Shown here: positions 51,925 through 60,651 of the stretch, piece after piece | Position numbering within the stretch: the stretch's first letter is position 1 | Layout of the letters: each line of letters starts with the position of its first letter | Origin: Tannockella sp964372125 | Lineage (GTDB): Bacteria; Bacillota_I; Bacilli_A; Erysipelotrichales; Coprobacillaceae | Length of the DNA stretch: 64,000 bases | NCBI GenBank assembly: GCA_964372125.1 | Contig: CAYJPL010000001.1 | Coordinates: 53,758 to 117,757 of the forward strand | Reading direction: 5' to 3' | Position numbers and translations under genes: made by a program | The notes under the pieces: generated by a model | Told to the model about the DNA's origin: nothing | What the model saw: the letters and a program-made list of their open reading frames with translations, nothing else | The model's database searches: none

Positions 51925-52686
51925 TTATAACCCTCTTACTTTCAACCCATTTTTTTTCATTTCTAATTTCACATCACCTACTGTAGCTTCATTAAAGTGA
52001 AATAATGAAGCCACTAGTGCAGCATCACAGTTTGTCTTTTCAAATACATCAACTATATCCTGAATACATCCACAACCACCACTTGCAATAACTGGAATAT
52101 CCACTTCATTACAAACAGCGTTGATCATATCAATATCATAACCTTTACGCGTTCCATCACCATCCATTGAAGTAAGTAAAATTTCACCAGCACCGAGTTC
52201 TTGACAACGTTTTGCCCATTCTACTAAGTCAATATTTGTATTTTTACGTCCTCCTGCGATATATACATCATATCTTCCAAAGCTATTCTTTTTTGCATCA
52301 ATTGCAACTACTACACATTGTACTCCAAATTCTTTTGAGGCTTCAAAAATTAAATTCGGGTTTTTTATTGCAGCAGAATTAATCGATACTTTGTCAGCAC
52401 CACAGGCAAGAATTGTACGAAAATCCTCTATGGTAGATATCCCACCACCTACTGCTAAAGGTGTCGATAATTCTCTTGCACCTTTTTTAATGATTTCTTG
52501 CATAATTCCTCTTTTTTCATGAGTAGCAGTTATATCTAAGAATACAACTTCATCAGCACATTGAATTTCATATTTTTTTGCAAGTTCTACCGGATCCCCA
52601 ACTTCTTTTAAACCAACAAAGTTAACACCTTTTACTACCATTCCATCACGAATATCTAAACAGGGTATGATTCTTTTTGTAAGCAT
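51925..52686 (-). CDS. hisF: Imidazole glycerol phosphate synthase, cyclase subunit
   Basis: HisF joins ammonia from HisH to PRFAR, giving imidazole glycerol phosphate and AICAR. The 253-residue TIM barrel starts IIPCLDIRDGMVVKGVNF, with the catalytic Asp of CLD, VGGGISTIEDF in the first phosphate site and IASGGCG in the second. It overlaps hisA by 31 bases in another frame, and its own GGAGG lies inside hisA, giving tight coupling. Confidence 0.97.
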   Translation of the reverse strand: MLTKRIIPCLDIRDGMVVKGVNFVGLKEVGDPVELAKKYEIQCADEVVFLDITATHEKRGIMQEIIKKGARELSTPLAVGGGISTIEDFRTILACGADKVSINSAAIKNPNLIFEASKEFGVQCVVVAIDAKKNSFGRYDVYIAGGRKNTNIDLVEWAKRCQELGAGEILLTSMDGDGTRKGYDIDMINAVCNEVDIPVIASGGCGCIQDIVDVFEKTNCDAALVASLFHFNEATVGDVKLEMKKNGLKVRGL

Positions 52687-53393
52687 TCAATTACCTCCTG
52701 TAAGTCTAGTTTCTTTTCATAGTACGCTTTTCCAACAATGCATCCATAATAATTGGATTTTGCAACTTGATAGATATCATCGCTATCTTTGATCCCACCT
52801 GAAACTACTACATTAATTGATGAAGTTATTGATATTTTTTGATACATATCAAAGTTTGGACCTTGCAAGGTTCCATCTTTAGATATATCTGTAGCAACAA
52901 TATATTGTACTCCCATTTTTTCTAGTTCAGTGATGAAATCTAAATATTGTACATTACTTGTTTCTAACCATCCTTCAACTGCGACAAAACCATCTTTGAC
53001 ATCTACTCCAACAACAAGTCTTTTGCTGCCATACTTATCAAGAATCGATTGTAAGAAATCTTTATTAGATATAGCAGCTGTTCCAATAATCACTCGATCG
53101 ATTTGTAATTCTTGTAAATAATAATCGACTGTATCCATTGAACGAATACCACCACCCACTTCTACTTTAAGTGATGTTTCTTTTCTAATTTGACGAATTA
53201 CATTTCCGTTAATACAACTACCTTGTTTTGCTCCATCTAAATCAACAACATGCAACCATGTTGCATTACATCTTTCGAACTCCTTTGCAAGTTCCACAGG
53301 ATTGTCACTATACACTGTTTTTTTATTATAATCGCCTTTGTATAAACGCACTGCTTGTCCATCTTTCAAATCTATTGCTGGTAATAGTATCAT
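52656..53393 (-). CDS. hisA: Phosphoribosylformimino-5-aminoimidazole carboxamide ribotide isomerase
   Basis: HisA opens the ribose ring of ProFAR to PRFAR. The 245-residue TIM barrel starts LLPAIDLKDGQAVRLYKGDY, with VEVGGGIRSMD and VVSGGIKDSDD as the two phosphate sites. It overlaps hisH by four bases and hisF by 31 bases. The order hisH-hisA-hisF is the standard one. Confidence 0.97.
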   Translation of the reverse strand: MILLPAIDLKDGQAVRLYKGDYNKKTVYSDNPVELAKEFERCNATWLHVVDLDGAKQGSCINGNVIRQIRKETSLKVEVGGGIRSMDTVDYYLQELQIDRVIIGTAAISNKDFLQSILDKYGSKRLVVGVDVKDGFVAVEGWLETSNVQYLDFITELEKMGVQYIVATDISKDGTLQGPNFDMYQKISITSSINVVVSGGIKDSDDIYQVAKSNYYGCIVGKAYYEKKLDLQEVIECLQKESYPV

Positions 53394-53995
53394 CGTATCA
53401 TCTCCTTAAAACCTTTTATTATATTCATCCCTATGGATTGACTTTTTTCTGGATGGAATTGGCATCCCATAACATTTTTATTTGCTACTATCGCAACAAT
53501 TTCACTACTTCCATAATCACTTGTTGCAACAATATATTCATCTTTACATTTTGCCATATATGAATGTACAAAATATACATCATCACCATTATTGACATAC
53601 TTGACTAGTGGATGTTCTACTTTACATTCCAATTGATTCCAACCCATATGGGGAACTTTTTGGTCTATATCCATATAAACAACTTCTCCTTCAATGAATC
53701 CTAAACCTCCGTGTATCCCATCTTCATATCCTGTTTCAAATAATATTTGCATACCTAAACAGATCCCTAATATCGGTATTTGTTTTTCTTTACATTGATT
53801 TAGCACTTCAATTAAGCCGTATTTTTTCAAATTATTCATTGCCACTGAAAACGCCCCAACACCTGGTAATACAATTGCACTCGCATTTAAAATAACATCT
53901 TTATCTCTAGAAGTAACATACTCCAAATTAGCTCTTTGCATCGCCCCTTCAACACTTGATAAATTACCCACATTATAATCAATTATTACAATCAT
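53390..53995 (-). CDS. hisH: Imidazole glycerol phosphate synthase, glutaminase subunit
   Basis: HisH releases ammonia from glutamine for HisF. The 201-residue class I amidotransferase has IVLPGVGAF, the nucleophile cysteine in ILGICLGMQILFE and the His-Glu pair in CQFHPEKS. It overlaps hisA by four bases. Length is normal. Confidence 0.96.
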   Translation of the reverse strand: MIVIIDYNVGNLSSVEGAMQRANLEYVTSRDKDVILNASAIVLPGVGAFSVAMNNLKKYGLIEVLNQCKEKQIPILGICLGMQILFETGYEDGIHGGLGFIEGEVVYMDIDQKVPHMGWNQLECKVEHPLVKYVNNGDDVYFVHSYMAKCKDEYIVATSDYGSSEIVAIVANKNVMGCQFHPEKSQSIGMNIIKGFKEMIR

Positions 53996-54003
53996 ATATT
54001 CAC

Positions 54004-54591
54004 CTACAGCATGCCTTTACTTGATGTTATTAAATTTGGATTGTCACCATCAATTGCTACTGCCATTTTCATTGCTCTTGCAAATCCTTTAAAAACAGCT
54101 TCAATAATATGATGTGTATTTTTACCATACGCTAGATTAATGTGTAAAGTGATTCCGGCTTGCTGACATACTGCTCTAAAAAATTCCTCAGTCATTTCAG
54201 TTTCATAATTTCCTAGACATAGTGTACTTACTTCAACATTGTACACTAAATACATACGATTACTTATATCTAAGTTTACATGCACTAGTGCTTCATCCAT
54301 AACCATAGAAAAATTACCATAGCGAGTGATTCCTACTTTATCTCCCAATGCTTCTTTTATTGCAGTTCCTAAACATATTGCAACGTCTTCAACCGTATGA
54401 TGACTATCTACGTCTAAATCACCAATACACTTGATATTTAAATCAAAGCCACTATGAAATGATAATAGTGTTAACATATGATCAAAAAAACCTACACCTG
54501 TTGAAATATCACTTTTTCCACTACCATCTAAATTTAGTTGTAATTCTATTTTAGTTTCTTTTGTTTCTCTTTGTATATTTCCTACTCGCAT
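54004..54591 (-). CDS. hisB: Imidazoleglycerol-phosphate dehydratase
   Basis: HisB (IGPD) dehydrates imidazole glycerol phosphate. The 195-residue monofunctional enzyme has GVGFFDHMLTLLSFHSG and DVDSHHTVEDVAICLGTAI with the metal-binding histidines, and KNTHHIIEAVFKGFARAM at the C-terminus. There is no histidinol-phosphatase domain, so that step needs a separate gene not present here. It overlaps hisD by ten bases. Confidence 0.97.
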   Translation of the reverse strand: MRVGNIQRETKETKIELQLNLDGSGKSDISTGVGFFDHMLTLLSFHSGFDLNIKCIGDLDVDSHHTVEDVAICLGTAIKEALGDKVGITRYGNFSMVMDEALVHVNLDISNRMYLVYNVEVSTLCLGNYETEMTEEFFRAVCQQAGITLHINLAYGKNTHHIIEAVFKGFARAMKMAVAIDGDNPNLITSSKGML

Positions 54592-55895
54592 GAATTGTCC
54601 CCCTTTTCGAATCGCACTTCAATGCTTCTTGCATGAGCTTGAAGTCCTTCACTCTTCGCAAACTTAATAACATCATCTTTTAAATCTTCTAAAGCTAATT
54701 TTGGATAATAACTATAACTTGAATATTTTACAAAGTCATATACACCTAATGCTGAATAAAATTTTGCAGTTGATCCAGTTGGTAATACATGGTTAGTTCC
54801 TGACATATAATCACCTAATGGTTCTGGTGTATATTCACCCAAAAAGATACTTCCAGCATTCTTGATAAATGGTAATGAGTTCATCGGATCTGGTAATAAT
54901 ATTTCTAAATGTTCTGGTGCTAACTGGTTTGAGACATCAAACGCTTCTTGAATAGTATTCACAAGAATAGCACATCCATAATTAACGATCGATTCTCTAG
55001 CAATATCTTGACGTTCTAAAAAACCTAATTGCTTTTCTAATTCAATATTTACTTCTTCTATTAAAGCTAAACTATCACTAACAAGTATACTACTTGCAAG
55101 GGCATCATGTTCTGCTTGACTTAATAAATCCGCAGCAACGTATCTAGGATTTGCGTTTTTATCAGCAATAATTAATACTTCGCTGGGACCAGCAATCATA
55201 TCAATATCCACTAACCCATAACATAGTTTTTTTGCAGTTGCGACATAAGCATTTCCTGGACCAACTATTTTGTCTACTTTTTTTATATCGTTAGTTCCAT
55301 ACGCTAGTGCACCAATTCCTTGAACACCACCAACTTTATATATTGTTTTAATGTTACAAATACTTGCTGCTGCAAGGATTACTGGATTCACTTTACCGTC
55401 TTCTTTAACTGGTGTAATGATTACTAACTCCTCTACACCAGCAATCATTGCTGGTATCGCATTCATTAAAACAGTTGATGGGTATGTTGCAGTCCCTCCT
55501 GGAACATACAATCCTACTCTTTGTAAAGGTGTAACCATTTGGCCCATTATTACACCATTTGATTTTGTCATTGTCCATGATTTGTCTAATTGCTTTTCAT
55601 GAAAGTCGATAATTTGTTGCTTCGCTCTTTTAAGAATCCTAAAATAGTCTTCATCAATTTCTTTAAGCCCTGTTTCCATTTCTTCTTTAGAAACTACTAA
55701 ATCCTTATTATTATTAATTTGGTAGCCATCGAATTGTTTAGCATATTTATATACTGCTTTTTCTTTGTCTGATGCAATTTCTTGTAAAATATCAGTTACA
55801 GTATCTTGTATTTCTTTTGACACTTCTCCTTTACGATTCGAAAAGACATTCATTATTTCATCGATATTTCCATCATACACCGCTAGCCTTAACAT
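54582..55895 (-). CDS. hisD: Histidinol dehydrogenase
   Basis: HisD makes histidine from histidinol with two NAD+ steps at the end of the pathway. The 437-residue protein has VGLYVPGGTATYPSTVLM, IAGPSEVLIIADKNANPRYVAADLLSQAEHD with the zinc ligands, and the catalytic EHLEIL and GTNHVLPTGSTAKF. It overlaps hisG by seven bases and hisB by ten. Confidence 0.97.
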   Translation of the reverse strand: MLRLAVYDGNIDEIMNVFSNRKGEVSKEIQDTVTDILQEIASDKEKAVYKYAKQFDGYQINNNKDLVVSKEEMETGLKEIDEDYFRILKRAKQQIIDFHEKQLDKSWTMTKSNGVIMGQMVTPLQRVGLYVPGGTATYPSTVLMNAIPAMIAGVEELVIITPVKEDGKVNPVILAAASICNIKTIYKVGGVQGIGALAYGTNDIKKVDKIVGPGNAYVATAKKLCYGLVDIDMIAGPSEVLIIADKNANPRYVAADLLSQAEHDALASSILVSDSLALIEEVNIELEKQLGFLERQDIARESIVNYGCAILVNTIQEAFDVSNQLAPEHLEILLPDPMNSLPFIKNAGSIFLGEYTPEPLGDYMSGTNHVLPTGSTAKFYSALGVYDFVKYSSYSYYPKLALEDLKDDVIKFAKSEGLQAHARSIEVRFEKGDNSCE

Positions 55896-56521
55896 ATTGC
55901 ATCCTCCTTGCTATTTTCTAATTTTTGAATCATCTCAATAATTGGTTCCTTATTAAACTTAAGGCTTGCCTTATTTACGATTAGTTTTGTAGAAATATCA
56001 CTTATTTTTTCTATAACTTCTAATCCATTAGCTTTTAATGTTGAACCAGTTTCAACAATATCAACAATCGCATCTGATAATCCTACTATTGGCCCTAATT
56101 CGACAGAGCCTTCTAATTTTATTACATCAACATCTTCTTTCTTTTTTGAAAAGTACTCTTTTGCGACATTTGTATATTTTGTCGCAATACGTTTACGATT
56201 TATGAAGTTTGTAGTTTTATAATCCGGGTATCCACATACCGCAAAATAACACTTCCCAATTTCTAAGTCTAGCATTTCATAGTAATCATCATATTCACTT
56301 TCATCAAGGGTATCTTTCCCTACAAAGCCAACGTCTACAATTCCGTGTTCAACAAAAGTTAGCACATCATTTGATTTTCCAAATATAACTTCAAACTCTT
56401 CACATTTAATTAATAGCTCGCGATTTTTATTAATAATAGGTTGTATATTATATCCCGCTTTTTCTAGCATTTTACAAACTTGTTTTTCTATCCTACCTTT
56501 TGTAAGTGCGATTCTAATCAT
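55889..56521 (-). CDS. hisG: ATP phosphoribosyltransferase, short form
   Basis: HisG condenses ATP with PRPP, the first committed step. The 210-residue short form lacks the regulatory domain and needs HisZ, encoded just upstream. Motifs are RIALTKGRI, DVGFVGKDTL and the PRPP-binding VDIVETGSTLKANGL. The ATG at 56521 is chosen over an earlier in-frame start because AAGGAGG lies before it. Feedback inhibition by histidine acts through HisZ. Confidence 0.95.
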   Translation of the reverse strand: MIRIALTKGRIEKQVCKMLEKAGYNIQPIINKNRELLIKCEEFEVIFGKSNDVLTFVEHGIVDVGFVGKDTLDESEYDDYYEMLDLEIGKCYFAVCGYPDYKTTNFINRKRIATKYTNVAKEYFSKKKEDVDVIKLEGSVELGPIVGLSDAIVDIVETGSTLKANGLEVIEKISDISTKLIVNKASLKFNKEPIIEMIQKLENSKEDAIC

Positions 56522-57488
56522 TGAAAGCACCTCCTTTTTCAATAGATTCAACTAACTTATCTAAATTGTAGCAAAATCCTACAGCAGAGGAATTCATAGA
56601 AAATTTCGATAATAATTTATCATATCTACCACCACTTATAATTATATCACTACAATTTTTTTTGTATCCTTTTATCATAATTCCAGTGTAATAGTTCATT
56701 TCTGGTACCATCGATAGATCAAAACATAATTCATACTTACTACATTTATTTTCTATTACTTTTAAATATTCTATACATTCATTTAAAATTTTATCATTTA
56801 CTTTTTTTGTATACATTTCAATTTCTGAAAGTTTTCCAAATGAGATTGGCAAAAATAATAATAATTGCTTTAAATCATCATCACTAATGTAGTTTTCAAC
56901 AAATTTCTTTATTCCACTAATATCTCTATACTTGCATAGGCTTGTAAGCACCTCGTGATTTCCAGCCAATTCTAAAAGACGATTAAAAAAAGGAGCATAA
57001 CCTACTTCAATAAGTAAATCATCTATTTCTATCTTCTTTTTTGTAGTTTCAATTAAATCAATTACTTCGACATCTCCTTTTAGTACATCTTGATTAAATA
57101 ATTCTATACCTGCTTGATATATTTCTGTCTTTCTACCTTTGTATCTTTTTTGTTTACGATAGACTTTTCCAAAATAGCAATACTTTACTTGTTGAAAATC
57201 ACCTTGATACTTAGATGCAAATAGACGTGCCAAAGGGATAGTAAAGTCAAACCTCATTGAAATACTCTTTCCTTCATGATTAATGAATTGAAACATCTTT
57301 TCTTGTTGCAGTGTTGTATCAATATTAGTATATAAGCTAGTATATTCTAAACTTGGCAATATTACTTCTTGGTAATTTTCCGCATCAAAAATCGTTCTAA
57401 TTTTTGTTTCAATTTTACGTAACAATGCAACTTGCTGCAAGTTACATTCAACGCTTTCCTCTGGTAATAAAAATGTAAATTCTTTCAT
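56514..57488 (-). CDS. hisZ: ATP phosphoribosyltransferase regulatory subunit
   Basis: HisZ is a histidyl-tRNA synthetase paralogue that joins HisG in the octameric enzyme and senses histidine. The 324-residue protein keeps the class II core (ISMRFDFTIPLARLFA, YCYFGKVYRKQKRYKGRKTEIYQAGIELF and SGGRYDKL) but is shorter than HisRS and lacks its anticodon-binding domain. It is the first gene of the operon, right after the attenuator region, and overlaps hisG by eight bases. Confidence 0.93.
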   Translation of the reverse strand: MKEFTFLLPEESVECNLQQVALLRKIETKIRTIFDAENYQEVILPSLEYTSLYTNIDTTLQQEKMFQFINHEGKSISMRFDFTIPLARLFASKYQGDFQQVKYCYFGKVYRKQKRYKGRKTEIYQAGIELFNQDVLKGDVEVIDLIETTKKKIEIDDLLIEVGYAPFFNRLLELAGNHEVLTSLCKYRDISGIKKFVENYISDDDLKQLLLFLPISFGKLSEIEMYTKKVNDKILNECIEYLKVIENKCSKYELCFDLSMVPEMNYYTGIMIKGYKKNCSDIIISGGRYDKLLSKFSMNSSAVGFCYNLDKLVESIEKGGAFND

Positions 57489-57511
57489 AACATATTCCCC
57501 CTATTAAAAAA

Positions 57512-57535
57512 ACGGATCACTTATTAATGACCCGT
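57512..57535 (-). terminator. Attenuator terminator in the his leader
   Basis: ACGGGTCA (57535-57528) and TGATCCGT (57519-57512) form an eight-base-pair stem with one G-U pair, followed by seven T residues and ending about 17 bases before the hisZ start. The same AACGGG arm can pair instead with CCCGTT at 57593-57588, so the hairpin is conditional. Confidence 0.7.
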
Positions 57536-57583
57536 TCGATGTGTAATTGTACTTGTCATTAGATATACCTATATTTTTTATGC

Positions 57584-57615
57584 AAAAAACGGGATTAATC
57601 TAACGCAGATAACCC
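57584..57615 (-). promoter_or_regulatory. First hairpin of the his attenuator
   Basis: Immediately after the leader peptide stop codon, GGGTTATCT and AGATTAATCCC pair around a GCGTT loop (nine pairs with two single-base bulges), and G then six T residues follow. It may itself terminate, or it may hold CCCGTT away from the downstream terminator arm. TTAGAT in this hairpin can also pair with ATCTAA further on, so several folds compete. Confidence 0.55.
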
Positions 57616-57668
57616 TAGCTATTCCAATGATGATGTAATTGTGAGTTTGTAATCATATTTTTCTTCAT
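57615..57668 (-). CDS. hisL: his operon leader peptide with three consecutive histidines
   Basis: The short frame encodes MKKNMITNSQLHHHWNS, seventeen residues with His at 12-14 (CAT CAT CAT). AGAGG lies eight bases before the ATG, and the promoter TTGATT-N17-TATCAT ends about 20 bases upstream. The frame stops on TAG, directly before a hairpin. It stands at the head of a complete histidine operon, so stalling on scarce His-tRNA is the obvious control, as in enteric hisL (which has seven His). The ribosome site and the His run together make chance unlikely in a peptide this short. An internal ATG at codon 5 is a possible alternative start. Confidence 0.8.
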   Translation of the reverse strand: MKKNMITNSQLHHHWNS

Positions 57669-57689
57669 AACTAGTACCTCTTTTTTTGT

Positions 57690-57718
57690 ATGATAACAAC
57701 ATTTTGTAGAAAAATCAA
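57690..57718 (-). promoter_or_regulatory. his operon promoter
   Basis: TTGATT (57718-57713), a seventeen-base spacer and TATCAT (57695-57690) form a sigma-A promoter. Transcription would begin near 57684, giving a 5-prime untranslated part of about 15 bases before the leader peptide. Confidence 0.65.
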
Positions 57719-57799
57719 TAAAAACAGAAATAAATTTGTGTTTTTCTATAATTTTTAATTAAAATCGATATTTTTTACATATAAATCAGATTTTTGTAT

Positions 57800-57828
57800 T
57801 TGAATTTATTTTATAGCCGTGATAAAAT
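57800..57828 (+). promoter_or_regulatory. gdhA promoter
   Basis: TTGAAT (57800-57805), a seventeen-base spacer and TAAAAT (57823-57828) lie just before the TCAGGAGG ribosome site of gdhA, so the untranslated leader is very short. Confidence 0.6.
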
Positions 57829-57848
57829 AATTTCAGGAGGATAATTTT

Positions 57849-59192
57849 ATGACTTATATTAAAAGAGTATTAACAGAAGTAAGAAAAAATCATGGGGATC
57901 AACCAGAGTTTATTCAAGCGGTTGAAGAAGTATTAGAATCATTAGAACCAGTGATTATAGCACACCCTGAATATGAAAAACATGCAATTCTAGAGCGATT
58001 AATCGAACCTGAAAGAGCACTTCTTTTTAAAGTCCCTTGGATGGATGACAATGGACAAGTTCAAGTTAATCGTGGATATCGCGTTCAATTCTCAAGTGCA
58101 ATTGGACCATATAAAGGTGGATTACGCTTACATCCATCAGTAAACTTAAGTATTATTAAATTCTTAGGTTTCGAACAAATTTTTAAGAATTCTCTTACAA
58201 CTTTACCTATTGGTGGTGGTAAAGGTGGTTCAGACTTTGATCCACAAGGAAAATCAGATAATGAAATCATGCGCTTTTGTCAAAGTTTCATGACTGAACT
58301 GTATCGTCATATAGGTCCAGATGTAGATGTACCTGCTGGGGATATCGGAACTGGTGCACGCGAAATCGGATATATGTATGGACAATACCGTAGAATCCGT
58401 GGTGCTTTTGAAAATGGTGTATTAACTGGGAAACCATTACCATATGGTGGAAGCTTAATTCGTCCTGAAGCAACTGGATTTGGCGCTGTGTATTACGGTA
58501 AAGAGGTACTAAATCACTTCAATGATACATATGAGGGTAAAACAATTGCTTGTTCAGGATATGGTAATGTAACTTGGGGGGTATGTTTGAAAGCTCGTGA
58601 ATATGGTGCAAAGGTTGTCTCGATTTCAGGAAGAGATGGTTATGTATATGATCCTGAAGGAATTACAACAGATGAAAAAATTGACTTCTTATGTAAGATC
58701 CGTGAGTCAAATACTGTTAAATTAAAAGACTATGCAACTACATTTGGATGTGAGTTCTTCGAAGGACAAAAACCATGGAATCTAAAAGTAGATATGGCTT
58801 TTCCATGTGCTACACAAAATGAAATTGATGCTGATGCTGCAAAACAATTATTAGATAATGGTGTCAAATACATTATTGAAGGAGCTAACATGCCAACAAC
58901 TCCTGGAGCCGTTGAAGTATTCCTTAAAGGAAATGGAATAATCGGTCCTGCTAAAGCTGCAAATGCTGGTGGAGTTGCTGTATCTGCATTAGAGATGGCT
59001 CAAAATTCTATGCGTTATAGCTGGAGTGCGAAAGAAGTAGATGATAAACTAAAAGAGATCATGACAAGTATTCATACTGCTAGTAAAGATGCTAGTGCTC
59101 GTTACGGATTAGGTTATGATTTAATTAAAGGTGCGAACATTGCAGGATTTGAAAAAGTTGTAGCGGCAATGATGTCACAAGGAATTTACTAA
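57849..59192 (+). CDS. gdhA: Glutamate dehydrogenase (NADP-type)
   Basis: GdhA assimilates ammonia by reductive amination of 2-oxoglutarate. The 447-residue protein matches the hexameric small family: YKGGLRLHPSVNLSIIKFLGFEQIFKNSLTTLPIGGGKGGSDFDP with the catalytic lysine, VDVPAGDIGTGAREIG, the nucleotide-binding CSGYGNVTWG and ANAGGVAVSALEMAQNS. Length fits the NADP-dependent type. AGGAGG precedes the ATG, and a terminator follows, so it is a single gene. Confidence 0.95.
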   Translation: MTYIKRVLTEVRKNHGDQPEFIQAVEEVLESLEPVIIAHPEYEKHAILERLIEPERALLFKVPWMDDNGQVQVNRGYRVQFSSAIGPYKGGLRLHPSVNLSIIKFLGFEQIFKNSLTTLPIGGGKGGSDFDPQGKSDNEIMRFCQSFMTELYRHIGPDVDVPAGDIGTGAREIGYMYGQYRRIRGAFENGVLTGKPLPYGGSLIRPEATGFGAVYYGKEVLNHFNDTYEGKTIACSGYGNVTWGVCLKAREYGAKVVSISGRDGYVYDPEGITTDEKIDFLCKIRESNTVKLKDYATTFGCEFFEGQKPWNLKVDMAFPCATQNEIDADAAKQLLDNGVKYIIEGANMPTTPGAVEVFLKGNGIIGPAKAANAGGVAVSALEMAQNSMRYSWSAKEVDDKLKEIMTSIHTASKDASARYGLGYDLIKGANIAGFEKVVAAMMSQGIY

Positions 59193-59225
59193 TTATAATA
59201 TTTAAATTCTTTATATAAGTAATTA

Positions 59226-59262
59226 AACTGGAAATGATTAAATAAATCATTCCAGTTTTTAT
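59226..59262 (+). terminator. Terminator after gdhA
   Basis: AAACTGGAAATGATT and AATCATTCCAGTTT form a long stem with one bulge around a five-base loop, followed by a T run. Confidence 0.85.
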
Positions 59263-59277
59263 TTTATAAAAATATAA

Positions 59278-59310
59278 AAAAGACATGACCTATCAATATA
59301 GAAGTCATGT
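59278..59310 (-). terminator. Terminator after the small membrane protein at 59.3-59.7 kb
   Basis: GACATGAC and GTCATGTC form an eight-base-pair stem with a fourteen-base loop on the minus strand, followed by six T residues. Confidence 0.75.
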
Positions 59311-59317
59311 CAATTAA

Positions 59318-59704
59318 TTATTTTGAATTTTCTTTATTATATATATCTAATTTTTCCTTTAATTCTTTACAAAAAGCTGGTGCATTTACGATATAAACTT
59401 TTGATTTTGTAGAATGCTCTATTATAAATGTATGCTTAGTAATTTTGCCTATAGATTTAATATCACCAAAATCTACGTATATTGGCAATATTGCAACAAA
59501 CTTGTAAGAATAAATAACACAACCATCATCAAATATTTTAAGTGTATTTTTAAGAGCAAGTAACTGTAAAATGATAAGTGTAATTAATGATGCAATTAAT
59601 GCTCTAACAATATCTTGTTGCATGAAAAAGTATAATACACTAGCACTTGCAACAAAAAATATAATGGTATGAATAACCAACATTCTTATTTCTTTATATT
59701 TCAT
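59318..59704 (-). CDS. Small membrane protein with bPH-like domain
   Basis: The 128-residue protein has two membrane segments (about residues 8-28 and 33-50) followed by a soluble part of about 75 residues (LKIFDDGCVIYSYKFVAILPIYVDFGDIKSIGKI) that resembles the bacterial PH-like domain in strand pattern. The function is not known. It is ten bases after the DUF368 gene on the same strand, so the two are probably co-transcribed. GTAGAGG precedes the ATG. Confidence 0.65.
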   Translation of the reverse strand: MKYKEIRMLVIHTIIFFVASASVLYFFMQQDIVRALIASLITLIILQLLALKNTLKIFDDGCVIYSYKFVAILPIYVDFGDIKSIGKITKHTFIIEHSTKSKVYIVNAPAFCKELKEKLDIYNKENSK

Positions 59705-59713
59705 ATTTTACCT

Positions 59714-60589
59714 CTACTTTTGAGAAATATTTTTTAATTTTTGTAGTCCAAATAATATAATAAGTCCTAAAAAGAAAAATGCATAATTAAAAGTTTCAAG
59801 TGATAATGCCTTCATTGGTTCTTCTAATGTAGTTGGACCCATAATAATTGCATACAGTGATCCAATCATTAGTCCAATAATTAAATATAACATTTGACTG
59901 CGCCATTTTTGTAAAGCTGTTTTGATGATCTTTACAGTTGACAGAGCACCAACAACTACACCTGCACCAGTAATTAATATAATTGGTAAATACTCAAAAT
60001 TAAATGTAATTAGCTCTTTAATTCCATTAATAATTGGTACATATATTCCAAATATCAACAAAATTGTCGAACCTGATATACCTGGTAAAACCATCGCAGA
60101 AATCGCCACCATCGCTACCACAAAAACATATAATGCTAACGTGAAATCCAGATTTTCCACACCTACATCAATCCCTCCACCACTTGTTGGATTAAAATAA
60201 GTAATCGCAAAAACTAGCACCGCTCCTATAAATGTAAATATAAGATGAAGCCATTTACCTCTCATTGTTTCTTTTTCTTCACTAATTACTAGCGGTATCG
60301 CAAAGATGATAAAACCAATAAATAATGAGCTTATTAAATAAATGTGTTCACTAAATAGAGTTGATAATACAACTACACAAGCAAGGAAACCAATAATCCA
60401 TCCTACTCCTATTTTTAATAAAAAGATAATCGCCTCTTTACGCTGTTGTTTTGTTCCACTGACTAAATGATCTAGTGAAGTAATAAATGTATCATAGAAT
60501 CCTAGTAAAAACGCGATGGTTCCACCAGACACTCCTGGTACACTATCTGCCATTGCCATACAAAATCCTCTTATAAAATTTATAATCAT
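59714..60589 (-). CDS. DUF368 family polyprenyl-phosphate carrier (PopT-like)
   Basis: The 291-residue integral membrane protein has about eight hydrophobic segments and the DUF368 marks FIRGFCMAMADSVPGVSGGTIAFLLGFYD and, in the second half, AISAMVLPGISGSTILLIFGIYVP. The two PGxSG motifs are the family signature and form a repeat-like pair. DUF368 proteins (PopT) are now known to recycle undecaprenyl phosphate across the membrane for wall synthesis. The ATG at 60589 follows GGAGGTC; an ATG twelve bases earlier overlaps that ribosome site. Confidence 0.88.
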   Translation of the reverse strand: MIINFIRGFCMAMADSVPGVSGGTIAFLLGFYDTFITSLDHLVSGTKQQRKEAIIFLLKIGVGWIIGFLACVVVLSTLFSEHIYLISSLFIGFIIFAIPLVISEEKETMRGKWLHLIFTFIGAVLVFAITYFNPTSGGGIDVGVENLDFTLALYVFVVAMVAISAMVLPGISGSTILLIFGIYVPIINGIKELITFNFEYLPIILITGAGVVVGALSTVKIIKTALQKWRSQMLYLIIGLMIGSLYAIIMGPTTLEEPMKALSLETFNYAFFFLGLIILFGLQKLKNISQK

Positions 60590-60651
60590 AATGACCTCCA
60601 TATATTTTTTTACTATATCATATTTTTACTAAAAATTCTACAAAGTTATTT

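Larger units (their letters stand above)
57489..57848. other. 360-base gap between hisZ and gdhA holding the his leader and two promoters
   Basis: The gap contains, on the minus strand, the his promoter, leader peptide and hairpins, and on the plus strand the gdhA promoter. No other gene is seen. Confidence 0.8.

Noticed and set aside
57489..57720. Histidine T-box leader before the his operon.
   Set aside because: There is no AGGGTGGTACCGCG-type core; the leader peptide and hairpins explain the region better.
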